Source: Ignavibacterium sp. (GTDB lineage: Bacteria > Bacteroidota > Ignavibacteria > Ignavibacteriales > Ignavibacteriaceae). Taken from it: a DNA stretch of 45,353 bases. The first letter of the stretch is position 1; every line of letters starts with the position of its first letter. A program made the position numbers and the translations under genes. Below, piece after piece: positions 8,128 through 17,015 of this stretch. The DNA is taken from NCBI GenBank assembly GCA_020354005.1, contig CP070637.1:2042615-2087967 (forward strand), in the 5' to 3' direction. The notes below the pieces were generated by a model. That model did no database searches. It worked only from the letters and a program-made list of their open reading frames with translations, and was not told the DNA's origin.

Positions 8128-9804
8128 TTAAATTACAACAGTTTCTTTGTATTCCCCAAAAACCTCGCGTAACGTATTACATACTTCTCCAACACTTGCA
8201 TAAGCTTTTACTGCATCAATAATAAAAGGCATCAGATTATCGTTGCCTTCAGCAGCAGTGCGCAATGCATTTAATTTATTCTCAACTTCTTTTTTGTCTC
8301 TTTTAGATTTAACCTTATTAAGAAATTTTATCTGTTCTTCCTGAACACTCATATCGATTTTCAGCAAGTCCTTTTTCTCCTGTTCCTCAATCACATATTT
8401 GTTTACACCTACAATTACTCTTTCATTCGCTTCAACTTCCATCTCAAACTTATACGCCGCTTTCTGGATTTCGGTCTGAACAAAACCGGAATCAATTGCT
8501 TCGGTCATCCCACCAATAGCATCTATTTTATTTATATAGTCTTCGGCTTCTTTCTCAATTCTATCAGTCATCGCTTCGATGTAATATGAACCAGCTAAAG
8601 GATCAATCGTATTTGCCACACCACTCTCTTCAGCAACTATTTGCTGCGTCTTTAATGCCACTCTCACCGAATCTTCCGTTGGAAGTGCCAAAGCTTCATC
8701 TTTTGAATTTGTGTGAAGACTTTGAGTACCACCCAATACTGCTGCAAGAGTCTGAACAGTTACTCGAACAATATTATTATCAACCTGTTGAGCGGTTAAG
8801 GTAGAACCTGCAGTTTGAGTATGAAATCTTAGCATCATCGACTTAGGACTCTTCGCATTGAATCTTTCCTTCATAATTTTTGCCCACAGCCTGCGGGCAG
8901 CCCTGAACTTAGCAACTTCCTCAAGTAAATCATTGTGCGAGTTAAAGAAGAATGATAGACGTTTTGCAAATGAGTCAACGTCTAATCCAGCATTTAAAGC
9001 TGCTGATACGTAGGCAATACCATTTGCCAGAGTGAATCCAACCTCTTGGGATGCAGTTGATCCAGCTTCACGAATATGATAACCCGAAATTGAAATTGTA
9101 TTCCATCTTGGAACTTCACGAGCACAAAAATCAAAAATATTAGTAATCAATCGCATAGATGGTTTGGGTGGATAAATATAAGTGCCACGTGCGATGTACT
9201 CTTTGAGTATATCATTTTGGATTGTTCCCATTATCTGATCTTTCTTAACTCCTTGCTTTTCAGCAACAACAATATACATTGCAAGTAAAACTGCAGCAGG
9301 AGCATTTATTGTCATGGATGTGGATACTTTATCCAATGGAATTTGATCAAATAGGATTTCAATATCTGCAAGCGTATCAATAGCAACTCCAACCTTTCCA
9401 ACTTCACCATAAGCTATTTCATCATCACTGTCGTACCCAATTTGCGTTGGCAGATCAAAAGCAACAGAAAGACCAGATTGACCTTGCTTAAGTAAATATC
9501 TATATCTGTTATTCGATTCCTTTGCCGTTCCAAATCCCGCGTACTGCCTCATTGTCCAGAATCTGCCACGGTACATTGTTGGCTGAATACCGCGTGTGAA
9601 TGGATACTCTCCTGGAAAACTAAGAGAATCATTATAATTCTCAGTTGTATCTAAAGGTGTGTATAAAGGATTAACCGGATGAAAGGATGCTGAAGTAAAT
9701 TCCTTTTGTCTCTCAGGTTTCTTTTGAATGAATTTTCCATAAAGGTTTTCTTCCCACTCTTTAGACCGTTCCGAAATTTCGTTTTCAGTTGTTAGATTTT
9801 CCAA
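8128..9804 (-). CDS. Methylmalonyl-CoA mutase, catalytic (large) subunit without B12-binding domain
   Basis: A 558-residue TIM-barrel catalytic subunit of an adenosylcobalamin mutase that rearranges succinyl-CoA and methylmalonyl-CoA. RQYAGF places Tyr88 and PPKPSMR places Arg218, matching the substrate-specifying Tyr/Arg pair of methylmalonyl-CoA mutase; isobutyryl-CoA mutase has Phe/Gln. [11 protein letters not shown] and [17 protein letters not shown] are also present. The protein ends after about 558 residues, so the C-terminal B12-binding domain (DxHxxG) is absent and must come from a separate small subunit that is not encoded in this window. Translation starts at TTG with GGAG about eight bases upstream. 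It is the first gene of the six-gene operon. Confidence 0.93.
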   Translation of the reverse strand: MENLTTENEISERSKEWEENLYGKFIQKKPERQKEFTSASFHPVNPLYTPLDTTENYNDSLSFPGEYPFTRGIQPTMYRGRFWTMRQYAGFGTAKESNNRYRYLLKQGQSGLSVAFDLPTQIGYDSDDEIAYGEVGKVGVAIDTLADIEILFDQIPLDKVSTSMTINAPAAVLLAMYIVVAEKQGVKKDQIMGTIQNDILKEYIARGTYIYPPKPSMRLITNIFDFCAREVPRWNTISISGYHIREAGSTASQEVGFTLANGIAYVSAALNAGLDVDSFAKRLSFFFNSHNDLLEEVAKFRAARRLWAKIMKERFNAKSPKSMMLRFHTQTAGSTLTAQQVDNNIVRVTVQTLAAVLGGTQSLHTNSKDEALALPTEDSVRVALKTQQIVAEESGVANTIDPLAGSYYIEAMTDRIEKEAEDYINKIDAIGGMTEAIDSGFVQTEIQKAAYKFEMEVEANERVIVGVNKYVIEEQEKKDLLKIDMSVQEEQIKFLNKVKSKRDKKEVENKLNALRTAAEGNDNLMPFIIDAVKAYASVGEVCNTLREVFGEYKETVVI

Positions 9805-10066
9805 TGTAATCTCCTTTAAATCAAAATAATTTTCTAAACTAACCTATAAAAGTATTAAATAAATTTATCCCTCAATCATTTTAATAGCAAATCAGCATGG
9901 GACAAAGTATATGCCATCCAATAATTAAAAAAAATAATTTCTCTAAGTGATTTTATTGTCATTTTTATTGACTATAAGAAAAGTGCTTATTCATTATTGA
10001 GAAAAAGGAAATTAGAAATTCCTGCTTATGAGAATGAAATTTTATTGGCTAAAATTGGATAGAGAT

Positions 10067-10098
10067 CAAAATTAATTGACAAATTATTTGGCCTTCAA
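10067..10098 (-). promoter_or_regulatory. Candidate promoter of the mutase/decarboxylase operon
   Basis: Read on the minus strand, TTG (10098-10096) is separated by 21 bases from TAATTTTG (10074-10067), matching the Bacteroidota-type -33/-7 consensus TTG-N19..21-TAnnTTTG. It points toward the mutase gene about 260 bases away. This is a match by eye in AT-rich DNA, so chance is possible. Confidence 0.35.
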
Positions 10099-10123
10099 TC
10101 GAGCTCACAGATCTTTCCATTTC

Positions 10124-10154
10124 TTGCAATAAAAATCAGCTTTATCTATATTTA
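10124..10154 (+). promoter_or_regulatory. Candidate promoter of the tRNA-Leu/tRNA-Val unit
   Basis: TTG (10124-10126) is followed after 20 bases by TATATTTA (10147-10154), one base from the TAnnTTTG consensus. The box ends 23 bases before the mature tRNA-Leu 5' end, which is an ordinary distance for a short tRNA leader. Position and spacing both support it. Confidence 0.5.
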
Positions 10155-10177
10155 CACGCTAAAATTCAAAGATTTTT

Positions 10178-10263
10178 GCCGGGGTGGCGGAATTGGTAGA
10201 CGCACTGGACTTAAAATCCAGTGGGAATTTATTCCCGTGCCGGTTCGAGTCCGGCCCTCGGTA
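10178..10263 (+). tRNA. tRNA-Leu (anticodon UAA)
   Basis: An 86-base class II tRNA. The acceptor strand GCCGGGG (10178-10184) pairs with CCTCGGT (10256-10262, with G-U pairs) and the discriminator is A. The anticodon stem CTGGA/TCCAG encloses the loop CTTAAAA, giving anticodon TAA. A long variable arm follows (GGGAATTTATTCCC), and the T arm is GCCGG-TTCGAGT-CCGGC. CCA is not encoded. It decodes UUA and UUG, frequent codons in this AT-rich genome. Confidence 0.97.
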
Positions 10264-10332
10264 CGAGTGACGCTCAGAATTATTCTCCCAAGCACTCTTT
10301 CATTACTATTTGAGATTTGAATTTTAAATACA

Positions 10333-10406
10333 GGGCTCTTAGCTCAGTTGGTTAGAGTGTCTGCTTGACGTGCAGAAGGTCATAGGTTCGAATCCTATAG
10401 AGCCCA
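10333..10406 (+). tRNA. tRNA-Val (anticodon GAC)
   Basis: A 74-base tRNA. The acceptor GGGCTCT (10333-10339) pairs with AGAGCCC (10399-10405) and the discriminator is A. The anticodon stem TCTGC/GCAGA encloses TTGACGT, giving anticodon GAC, and the T arm is ATAGG-TTCGAAT-CCTAT. CCA is not encoded. It follows tRNA-Leu by 69 bases and precedes a strong terminator by three bases. Confidence 0.97.
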
Positions 10407-10409
10407 CAT

Positions 10410-10435
10410 ATCGGAGCTGTCTCCGATTTTTTTTT
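10410..10435 (+). terminator. Strong intrinsic terminator after tRNA-Val
   Basis: ATCGGAG (10410-10416), loop CTGT, and CTCCGAT (10421-10427) form a perfect seven-pair stem followed by an uninterrupted T-run to 10435. It ends the tRNA unit but leaves only 17 bases before the thrS start codon. Confidence 0.88.
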
Positions 10436-10452
10436 AGACTATACAAAACGAT

Positions 10453-12387
10453 ATGAAAAAAATAAACATAACATTTCCGGACGGAATCACTAAAGAATAT
10501 GATGAAGGTGTTACCGGTCTTGAGATTGCTCAGAGTATTTCACCAAAGATTGCAAAATTTGCTCTTGCTGTTAAAATTAATGGGACAGTAATTGACCTTC
10601 ACAGACCATTAACTAAGGATACATCTATCAAGTTTCTTTCATTTAATGATGAAGAAGGTCAGGAAGTATACTGGCACTCAACATCTCATTTAATGGCGCA
10701 CGCTGTACAGGAACTTTACCCCGAAGCAAAATTCGGTGTTGGCCCTGCAATAGACGCAGGCTTCTATTATGATATCGATATCAATTCTGTTCTACACGAA
10801 GATGATCTGGAAAAAATTGAAGATAAAATGATTGAGTTGAGTAAAAACAATGAACACTTTGAGAGAGTAGAGTTATCTAAGAACAAAGCAATCAACTTCT
10901 TCGAAGACAAAGGAGATGAGTATAAGCTGGAATTGCTTTCCGAAATGGATGAGAACAACGAGACAATCAGCATATATAATGAAGGATCGTTTACAGATCT
11001 CTGCCGTGGTCCTCATCTGCCTTCAACGGGAAAGATAAAATATATAAAGCTGCTGAATATTTCCGGTTCTTATTGGAGAGGTGATGAGCATAACAAACAG
11101 CTGCAAAGGATTTATGGAATATCTTTTCCGAAGAAGAGTATGCTCGATGAATACTTGCATACAATCGAAGAAGCAAAGAAACGTGATCATCGTAAACTTG
11201 GAAAACAATTAGACTTATTCAGCATTCACGAGGAAGCGGGAGCAGGTTTAATTTACTGGCATCCAAAAGGAGCACGGATTAGATCAGCAATTGAAGATTA
11301 TTGGCGTAAAGCGCATCAGGAAAACGGTTACGAGCTGCTATATTCACCACATCTTGGTAAAAGCTGGTTGTGGGAGAGAAGCGGACATCTTGATTTTTAT
11401 AAAGAAAGTATGTTTGCGGAGATGGATATCGATGAGCAAGATTATTATATCAAACCGATGAACTGTCCGTTTCATATTATGATTTATAAAACTAAACTAC
11501 ATTCTTACCGCGATTTACCTTTGCGTTGGGCAGAACTCGGAACAGTTTACCGTTATGAAAAGAGTGGAGTGCTTCATGGATTGCTGCGTGTGAGAGGTTT
11601 TACACAGGATGATGCTCATATATTTTGTACTTACGATCAGGTGGAATCCGAATTAATTGAGGTGATACGGTTCGCTAATATGATGATGAAAGCTTTTGGT
11701 TTTGAAGAATTGAAGTTTTATCTCTCCACAAAGCCGGAGAAAGCAGTTGGTTCAGATGAGCTGTGGCAAAAAGCCGAAGAATCATTAAAAATAGCCTTGG
11801 AAAATGAACAAATTGAATATGAAATAGATGAAGGCGCTGGAGTATTTTACGGGCCAAAGATAGATATTAAAATAAAAGATGCATTGAAACGTGAATGGCA
11901 AATGAGCACTATTCAATTCGACTTTAATCTGCCGGAAAGATTTGATATGTCTTACATTGGTGAGGATGGACGCGAACATCGTCCGTTTATGATTCACCGT
12001 GCATTACTCGGATCGATTGAAAGATTTTTTGGTGTTCTTGTAGAACACTTCGCAGGTGATTTCCCAACCTGGTTAGCACCTGTTCAGGTGGCAGTAATAC
12101 CTGTCTCTCAACACTTTTTTGAATACACAGAAAAAGTAGCACAAGAATTAAAGAAAAATAATCTGCGTGTTGAACTTGATAAAAGAAATGAGAAAATTGG
12201 TTACAAGATTCGTGATTGGGAAACGAACAAAGTCCCATATATGTTGATACTCGGTGAGAAAGAACAAACTGCAGATAATGTATCGGTCAGGAAGCATAAG
12301 GTAGGAGATACCGGTACTTTGGCTTTGAACGATTTTATTGATAATATTACAAGCGAAATTTTAAATAAAAATTTTACAATAAGTTAA
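10453..12387 (+). CDS. thrS: Threonyl-tRNA synthetase
   Basis: A 644-residue class II synthetase with the full four-part layout. A TGS domain (1-62) is followed by the editing domain with HSTSH and C184/H188 (DLCRGPH), the catalytic core, and a HGTP anticodon-binding domain (about 540-640). The three zinc ligands that recognise threonine are visible: C338 (MNCPF), H389 (DDAHIF) and H515 (MIHRA). Motif 2 is RYEKSG. Length matches E. coli ThrRS (642). It heads the classic thrS-infC-rpmI-rplT-pheST order. No Shine-Dalgarno is visible, and a strong terminator ends 17 bases upstream, so its own promoter must overlap that terminator or it depends on read-through. Confidence 0.97.
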   Translation: MKKINITFPDGITKEYDEGVTGLEIAQSISPKIAKFALAVKINGTVIDLHRPLTKDTSIKFLSFNDEEGQEVYWHSTSHLMAHAVQELYPEAKFGVGPAIDAGFYYDIDINSVLHEDDLEKIEDKMIELSKNNEHFERVELSKNKAINFFEDKGDEYKLELLSEMDENNETISIYNEGSFTDLCRGPHLPSTGKIKYIKLLNISGSYWRGDEHNKQLQRIYGISFPKKSMLDEYLHTIEEAKKRDHRKLGKQLDLFSIHEEAGAGLIYWHPKGARIRSAIEDYWRKAHQENGYELLYSPHLGKSWLWERSGHLDFYKESMFAEMDIDEQDYYIKPMNCPFHIMIYKTKLHSYRDLPLRWAELGTVYRYEKSGVLHGLLRVRGFTQDDAHIFCTYDQVESELIEVIRFANMMMKAFGFEELKFYLSTKPEKAVGSDELWQKAEESLKIALENEQIEYEIDEGAGVFYGPKIDIKIKDALKREWQMSTIQFDFNLPERFDMSYIGEDGREHRPFMIHRALLGSIERFFGVLVEHFAGDFPTWLAPVQVAVIPVSQHFFEYTEKVAQELKKNNLRVELDKRNEKIGYKIRDWETNKVPYMLILGEKEQTADNVSVRKHKVGDTGTLALNDFIDNITSEILNKNFTIS

Positions 12388-12398
12388 AGAGGTAATTC

Positions 12399-12938
12399 AT
12401 CGCAAAGAAAGAACTAGCCAAAGTAAACGATCAAATAACAGCAACGAAGGTTAGAGTAATTGACATCGATGGTAAGCAATTAGGAGTTTATTCAAGACAC
12501 GACGCATTAAGATTAGCAGGAGAAAGAGAAAGGGATTTAGTTGAAATTGCACCCCAAGCAGATCCACCTGTTTGTAAAATAATTGATTTTGGAAAATTCA
12601 GGTACGAGCAGCAGAAAAGAGAGAAACTGCAAAAGAAAAATCAGGCAGTATCAGTATTAAAAGAGATTAGATTTCATCCAAATACCGATGTTCATGATTT
12701 TGATTTTAAAACAAAGCATGCGATTAATTTTTTAACTGAAGGAAATAAGGTAAAAGCAACGGTGATGTTTAAAGGACGAGAAATGGCTTACACTGAACTT
12801 GGTGAAGAACTGTTAAAAAGATTTATAGAGCGGACTGAAGATATTGCCAAGGTTGAGTCTCCAATTAAGATGGAAGGCAGAAATATGAGTACAATATTGG
12901 TACCGCTATCAAAAAAAGGTAAGAAGAGCAAACAATAA
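12399..12938 (+). CDS. infC: Translation initiation factor IF-3, non-canonical AUC start
   Basis: A 179-residue IF-3 of normal length. The N-terminal domain has NDQITATKVRVIDIDGKQLG and the C-terminal domain has VSVLKEIRFHP, KATVMFKGREM and the final basic tail. IF-3 binds the 30S subunit and checks the start codon. A TAA stop lies in frame one codon before the ATC (12396-12398 is TTC), no ATG, GTG or TTG occurs nearby, and GAGG lies six bases upstream, so the start is ATC at 12399-12401. E. coli infC uses AUU, and IF-3 represses translation from such weak starts, giving autoregulation. The same logic is likely here. It lies 11 bases after thrS. Confidence 0.95.
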   Translation: MAKKELAKVNDQITATKVRVIDIDGKQLGVYSRHDALRLAGERERDLVEIAPQADPPVCKIIDFGKFRYEQQKREKLQKKNQAVSVLKEIRFHPNTDVHDFDFKTKHAINFLTEGNKVKATVMFKGREMAYTELGEELLKRFIERTEDIAKVESPIKMEGRNMSTILVPLSKKGKKSKQ

Positions 12939-12948
12939 GGATTAGAAA

Positions 12949-13140
12949 ATGCCAAAGATGAAAAGTAACAGAGGTGCTACAAAAACTTTTAAGAAAACAG
13001 CATCCGGAAAGTTTAAAAGAAAAAAATCTTTTAAACTGCATATATTAACTTCAAAATCGACAAAAAGAAAAAGAAATCTCCGGCAGCCAACTTTGGTTGC
13101 TAAATCGGAGCAGAAACGTGTAACAACAATGGTTCAATAA
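12949..13140 (+). CDS. rpmI: 50S ribosomal protein L35
   Basis: A 63-residue, very basic protein with the L35 signature [15 protein letters not shown] at the start and [11 protein letters not shown] in the middle. It is ten bases after infC and 18 before rplT, in the standard order. L35 binds 23S rRNA in the large subunit. Length is typical (about 63-66). Confidence 0.97.
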   Translation: MPKMKSNRGATKTFKKTASGKFKRKKSFKLHILTSKSTKRKRNLRQPTLVAKSEQKRVTTMVQ

Positions 13141-13158
13141 GGAAAAGGATATTTAGTA

Positions 13159-13506
13159 ATGCCAAAGACATCACATAGTGTTACTTCAAGAAAAAGAAGA
13201 AAAAAAGTATTAAAAGCAGCTAAAGGATACTGGGGTGCGAGAGGTAATGTATATACAATTGCGAAAGGTGCAGTTGAGAAAGGCCTTTTACATGCCTATC
13301 ATGACCGTAAGCTTAAAAAGAGAACATTCAGACAGTTGTGGATAGTAAGGATAAATGCCGCTGCAAGACAAAACGGTACAACTTATTCAAAGCTGATTAA
13401 CTCACTGAATAAAAAGGGTGTGATAATAAACAGAAAAATACTTGCAAGTCTAGCTGTAGATAATCCTGAAACTTTCACGAAAATAGTTAAGTTCGCTACA
13501 AAATAA
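13159..13506 (+). CDS. rplT: 50S ribosomal protein L20
   Basis: A 115-residue basic protein with RRKKVLKAAKGYWGARGN and the LWIVRINAAARQNG motif that define L20. L20 is needed early in 50S assembly and in many bacteria also represses its own operon by binding mRNA. No leader with an obvious rRNA-mimic fold was seen upstream of infC, which directly follows thrS. A strong hairpin follows the stop. Confidence 0.97.
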   Translation: MPKTSHSVTSRKRRKKVLKAAKGYWGARGNVYTIAKGAVEKGLLHAYHDRKLKKRTFRQLWIVRINAAARQNGTTYSKLINSLNKKGVIINRKILASLAVDNPETFTKIVKFATK

Positions 13507-13511
13507 TTTTT

Positions 13512-13557
13512 ACCCCCGACGGATTTGTTTAATATTTTCCGCCGGGGGTATTGTTTT
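13512..13557 (+). terminator. Intrinsic terminator after rplT
   Basis: ACCCCCGACGGA (13512-13523) pairs with TCCGCCGGGGGT (13538-13549), 12 positions with one mismatch, around an AT-rich 14-base loop and followed by ATTGTTTT. It separates the thrS-to-rplT unit from pheST. The interrupted T-run suggests it may be partial, allowing some read-through into pheS. Confidence 0.8.
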
Positions 13558-13577
13558 AAATAATCCGATATTCTGCT

Positions 13578-14591
13578 ATGCTTACTGATAACATTACTAG
13601 AGTTAAGAAAGATTTTTCAAAAGATATTGCTGATGTAAAAGACATTGGTGATCTGGAAGAAATCAGGATCAAATATTTGGGGAGGAATGGTATCATCTCC
13701 AAATTATTCGATCAATTAAAAGATGTACCAAAAGATGATAAGCCTGCTGTTGGCAAAGAATTAAACCTGCTTCGAATCAATGTAACCTCCCAATTCGAAA
13801 AATTACAAACCTCATTAGCTTCAGAAAAAGATGAAAAAGAAAGTAAAGTTGATCTCACATTACCGGGTAAAAAATATCAGATTGGCAGCAAGCATATTCT
13901 AACGCAAACTCTTGATGAAATGAAATCAATATTTAAAGGTATGGGATTTTCTATACACGAAGGACCAGAGCTTGAATCTGATTATTATAATTTTGAAGCA
14001 CTCAATTTTCCGCATGATCATCCCGCCCGAGATATGCAGGATACTTTTTTCATTAATGAAGATTTTCTCTTAAGAACTCATACATCTCCTGTTCAGATAA
14101 GATTAATGGAAAATATGAAACCACCGGTTAGAGCAATTATGCCCGGAAGAGTTTACAGGAACGAAGCAGTTAGTGCAAGAAGTTATTGTATGTTTCATCA
14201 GGTTGAAGGATTGTATGTTGATACAGATGTAACTTTTGCTGAGCTTAAAGGAACCCTTGTTGCATTTGCACATCAATATTATGGTAAAGATTTAAAGTAT
14301 AGATTCCGTCCAAGTTTTTTCCCTTTTACCGAACCGAGTGCCGAGATGGATATAACCTGTTTTATGTGCAAAGGAGAGGGATGTAACATTTGTAAATACA
14401 CCGGTTGGCTTGAGATACTGGGTTGCGGGATGGTACATCCGAATGTTTTTAAAAGTGTCAATTATGATTCAGAAAAATATACCGGGTACGCATTCGGAAT
14501 GGGTATTGAAAGAATAGCAATGTTGAAGTATGGTATAACAGATATTAGAATCTTCTTTGAAAATGATTTCCGATTTCTAAAGCAATTCTAA
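13578..14591 (+). CDS. pheS: Phenylalanyl-tRNA synthetase alpha subunit
   Basis: A 337-residue class II synthetase subunit with an N-terminal coiled coil that contacts tRNA (about 1-90) and a catalytic core. Motif 2 is seen in GRVYRNEAVSARSYCMFHQVEG and motif 3 in GFGMGIERIAMLKYG-like FGMGIERIAMLKYG. The FTEPSAEMDI segment is followed by a CFMCKGEGCNICKYTGW cysteine cluster found in a subset of PheS proteins, possibly a zinc knuckle. It forms an alpha2-beta2 enzyme with PheT, encoded 15 bases downstream. Confidence 0.96.
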   Translation: MLTDNITRVKKDFSKDIADVKDIGDLEEIRIKYLGRNGIISKLFDQLKDVPKDDKPAVGKELNLLRINVTSQFEKLQTSLASEKDEKESKVDLTLPGKKYQIGSKHILTQTLDEMKSIFKGMGFSIHEGPELESDYYNFEALNFPHDHPARDMQDTFFINEDFLLRTHTSPVQIRLMENMKPPVRAIMPGRVYRNEAVSARSYCMFHQVEGLYVDTDVTFAELKGTLVAFAHQYYGKDLKYRFRPSFFPFTEPSAEMDITCFMCKGEGCNICKYTGWLEILGCGMVHPNVFKSVNYDSEKYTGYAFGMGIERIAMLKYGITDIRIFFENDFRFLKQF

Positions 14592-14606
14592 TTTGGAGAA
14601 ATTGAT

Positions 14607-17015
14607 TTGAAAGTATCATTAAACTGGTTAAACGATTACGTCGATCTTAAAGACATAAGCACAGGCGAAATTGTTGATAGCCTGACTATGTCTGGCCTTG
14701 AGGTTGAGGATGTTGTTGACCAGAAGGAGATGTATAAAAATTTTATTGTAGGTTTTGTTGAGAAGAAAGAAAAACATCCAAATGCTGATAGACTATCTGT
14801 TTGTATAGTTGCCACAGGTAAAGAATCAGTTAGTGTAATTTGCGGTGCCCGAAATGTTGAAAGGGGACAGAAAGTTGTTTTTGCCCCGGTTGGTACAATA
14901 ATTCCCAAGGGTAACGTCGAATTAAAAAAAGCAAAGATAAGAGGGGTTGAATCATCAGGAATGATTTGCGCTGAAGATGAGCTTCTGTTAAGTGAGGACC
15001 ACAGCGGTATTATGGTGCTTGATCCCAAACTAAAAGAGGGAACACCAATAGTTGATGCACTAAATCTTGATGATGTTTTAATGGAAATCGCTATTACTCC
15101 AAACAGACCTGATGCTTTATCTCATCTGGGAGTTGCAAGAGACCTTTCGGCTATTTTCAAAAAGGATTTGCACTTACCAAAAATTAATCTCAAAGAAAGC
15201 AATATCGATATCAATGATACTGCAAGCATTGAAATAGCAGATGAGAAAAATTGTCCCCGTTATTCATCTCTTGTAGTATTAGATGTTAAAGTTGATGATT
15301 CACCTGACTGGCTGAAAAATAAAATATCCAGCATAGGCTTAAGACCAATTAATAATATTGTTGATATAACAAATTATGTTATGTATGAAACAGGACAGCC
15401 CCTTCACGCATTTGACCTTGACAGACTTAACGGTAAAAAAATAATTGTAAAGAGTACAAAAAGAAAATCTGAGTTTACAACACTTGATTCAAAAGAAAGA
15501 GAACTGCTGCGTGATACTTTGATGATATGTGATGCAGAAAAAGATGTTGCAATTGCGGGAGTTATGGGTGGAGAAAATTCTGAAATATATTATGATACAA
15601 AAAATGTATTGATTGAGAGCGCATACTTTGATCCTTCATCAATAAGAAAAACTTCCAAATACATGCAGTTAAGTACGGATGCTTCCTACAGGTTTGAAAG
15701 AGGTACTGATCCAAACAATACTTTGTTTGCCGCTGAGCGAACTGCTGCTCTGATTGGTGAGATTGCTGATGGTAAAATTGCCAAAGGTTCTATTGATGTT
15801 TATCCAAAAATGATTGAAGAGAGAATTGTAAAATTCAGATTGCGAAGATTAAACAAAATATTAGGCTTTAACGTGAGTGCGGAAGATTCAATTCAAATAT
15901 TTGAGAAATTAGGATTTGGAGTTAAGCAATTAGCAAATGAAGAGCTCAAAGTCACTGTTCCTACATATCGACCTGACATTGAACAGGAAGTTGATTTAAT
16001 AGAGGAGATAGCAAGGATTTCGGGTTATCATAATGTACCCACAATTCCAAGGATTAGTATTACACTCGATACAAAACACGACGAAACCGTACTCACAAAT
16101 AATGTTAGAGATTTTTCCAATGCCCTCGGATTATCTGAAATTATAAACAACCCGCTGCAGCCTGAGCTACTGGCAAAGTCAACCGGTGATGCCGTTAAAC
16201 TTTCCAATCCACTCAGTATGGATATGGCATATTTGAGAACTTCTCTTTTGCCTGGCGCTTTAAGTGTTGTTGCAAGAAATCTTAACAGGGGAGAAAAGAA
16301 TCTCTCGCTTTTTGAAATCGGAAATGTTTTTAATTTAAAAGAAGATAAAAGTGACATAAATTCGTTTGATGATTTTGATGAGGAAGAGAAAATTATATTT
16401 ATCTTATCCGGAAAGAAGGTTGAACGGGATTGGTTTTCAGACACTAAAGAATATGATTTTTACGATTTGAAAGGAATTGTAAATTCATTTTTATCTAAAA
16501 TTTCGCTTGACAATCTTTTAAATGATTCATATTATTCAATATATAATAACATTTACGAATTTTATTTAACAAAAAACTTTAAAGATAGAGAAGTTGGGCT
16601 TGGCGGAAAGATCAGATCAGATGTTCTTAAAAAGTTTGATATTGAGCAGAACGTTTACTGTTTTGAGTTTAATTTTAGTGAATTAAAGCAAATTCCTGTT
16701 ATTCAAAATAAATACAGCGAACCACTTAAATACCCAAAAGTATTCAGAGATTTTGCTTTTGTTTTTGATAAAACTGTATTGTTTGATGACGTTAGGAACT
16801 TTATCCAAGTAAAAAGTTCTAAGCTGTTAAAGAATGTAAATGTTTTTGATATATTTGAAAGTAAAGAACTTGGTCAGAATAAAAGAAGTATGGCATTCGA
16901 ATTGGAATATTTTGACATGGACAGAACATTAACAGAAGAGGAAGTTGAGAAAGATTTCGAAAAATTAATTAAATTAGTATCAAAACAATTTAATGCCAAG
17001 TTGCGAGGTAATTAA
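14607..17015 (+). CDS. pheT: Phenylalanyl-tRNA synthetase beta subunit
   Basis: An 802-residue subunit with the usual order: an OB-fold tRNA-binding domain (about 40-150), the B3/B4 editing domain (around 210-390), B5 (about 400-475), a catalytic-like domain and the C-terminal ferredoxin-fold anticodon-binding domain (about 710-802). It starts at TTG in the context GGAGAAATTGATTTG, where GGAG gives a Shine-Dalgarno. Its stop directly abuts the ATG of the coiled-coil gene, which suggests cotranslation with the cell-division genes that follow. Confidence 0.96.
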   Translation: MKVSLNWLNDYVDLKDISTGEIVDSLTMSGLEVEDVVDQKEMYKNFIVGFVEKKEKHPNADRLSVCIVATGKESVSVICGARNVERGQKVVFAPVGTIIPKGNVELKKAKIRGVESSGMICAEDELLLSEDHSGIMVLDPKLKEGTPIVDALNLDDVLMEIAITPNRPDALSHLGVARDLSAIFKKDLHLPKINLKESNIDINDTASIEIADEKNCPRYSSLVVLDVKVDDSPDWLKNKISSIGLRPINNIVDITNYVMYETGQPLHAFDLDRLNGKKIIVKSTKRKSEFTTLDSKERELLRDTLMICDAEKDVAIAGVMGGENSEIYYDTKNVLIESAYFDPSSIRKTSKYMQLSTDASYRFERGTDPNNTLFAAERTAALIGEIADGKIAKGSIDVYPKMIEERIVKFRLRRLNKILGFNVSAEDSIQIFEKLGFGVKQLANEELKVTVPTYRPDIEQEVDLIEEIARISGYHNVPTIPRISITLDTKHDETVLTNNVRDFSNALGLSEIINNPLQPELLAKSTGDAVKLSNPLSMDMAYLRTSLLPGALSVVARNLNRGEKNLSLFEIGNVFNLKEDKSDINSFDDFDEEEKIIFILSGKKVERDWFSDTKEYDFYDLKGIVNSFLSKISLDNLLNDSYYSIYNNIYEFYLTKNFKDREVGLGGKIRSDVLKKFDIEQNVYCFEFNFSELKQIPVIQNKYSEPLKYPKVFRDFAFVFDKTVLFDDVRNFIQVKSSKLLKNVNVFDIFESKELGQNKRSMAFELEYFDMDRTLTEEEVEKDFEKLIKLVSKQFNAKLRGN

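Larger units (their letters stand above)
9805..10177. other. Divergent intergenic region between the mutase operon and tRNA-Leu
   Basis: These 373 bases hold no credible gene. They contain a minus-strand promoter-like pair at 10067-10098 facing the mutase operon and a plus-strand pair at 10124-10154 facing the tRNA genes, both listed separately. The leader of the mutase gene would be about 255 bases long from that promoter, long enough for leader-based control, but no recognisable riboswitch fold (for example a B12 box) was seen. Confidence 0.5.

Noticed and set aside
14636-15028. 130-codon minus-strand frame inside pheT
   Set aside because: Antisense to the OB-fold tRNA-binding domain of PheT, of low-complexity composition; a shadow.
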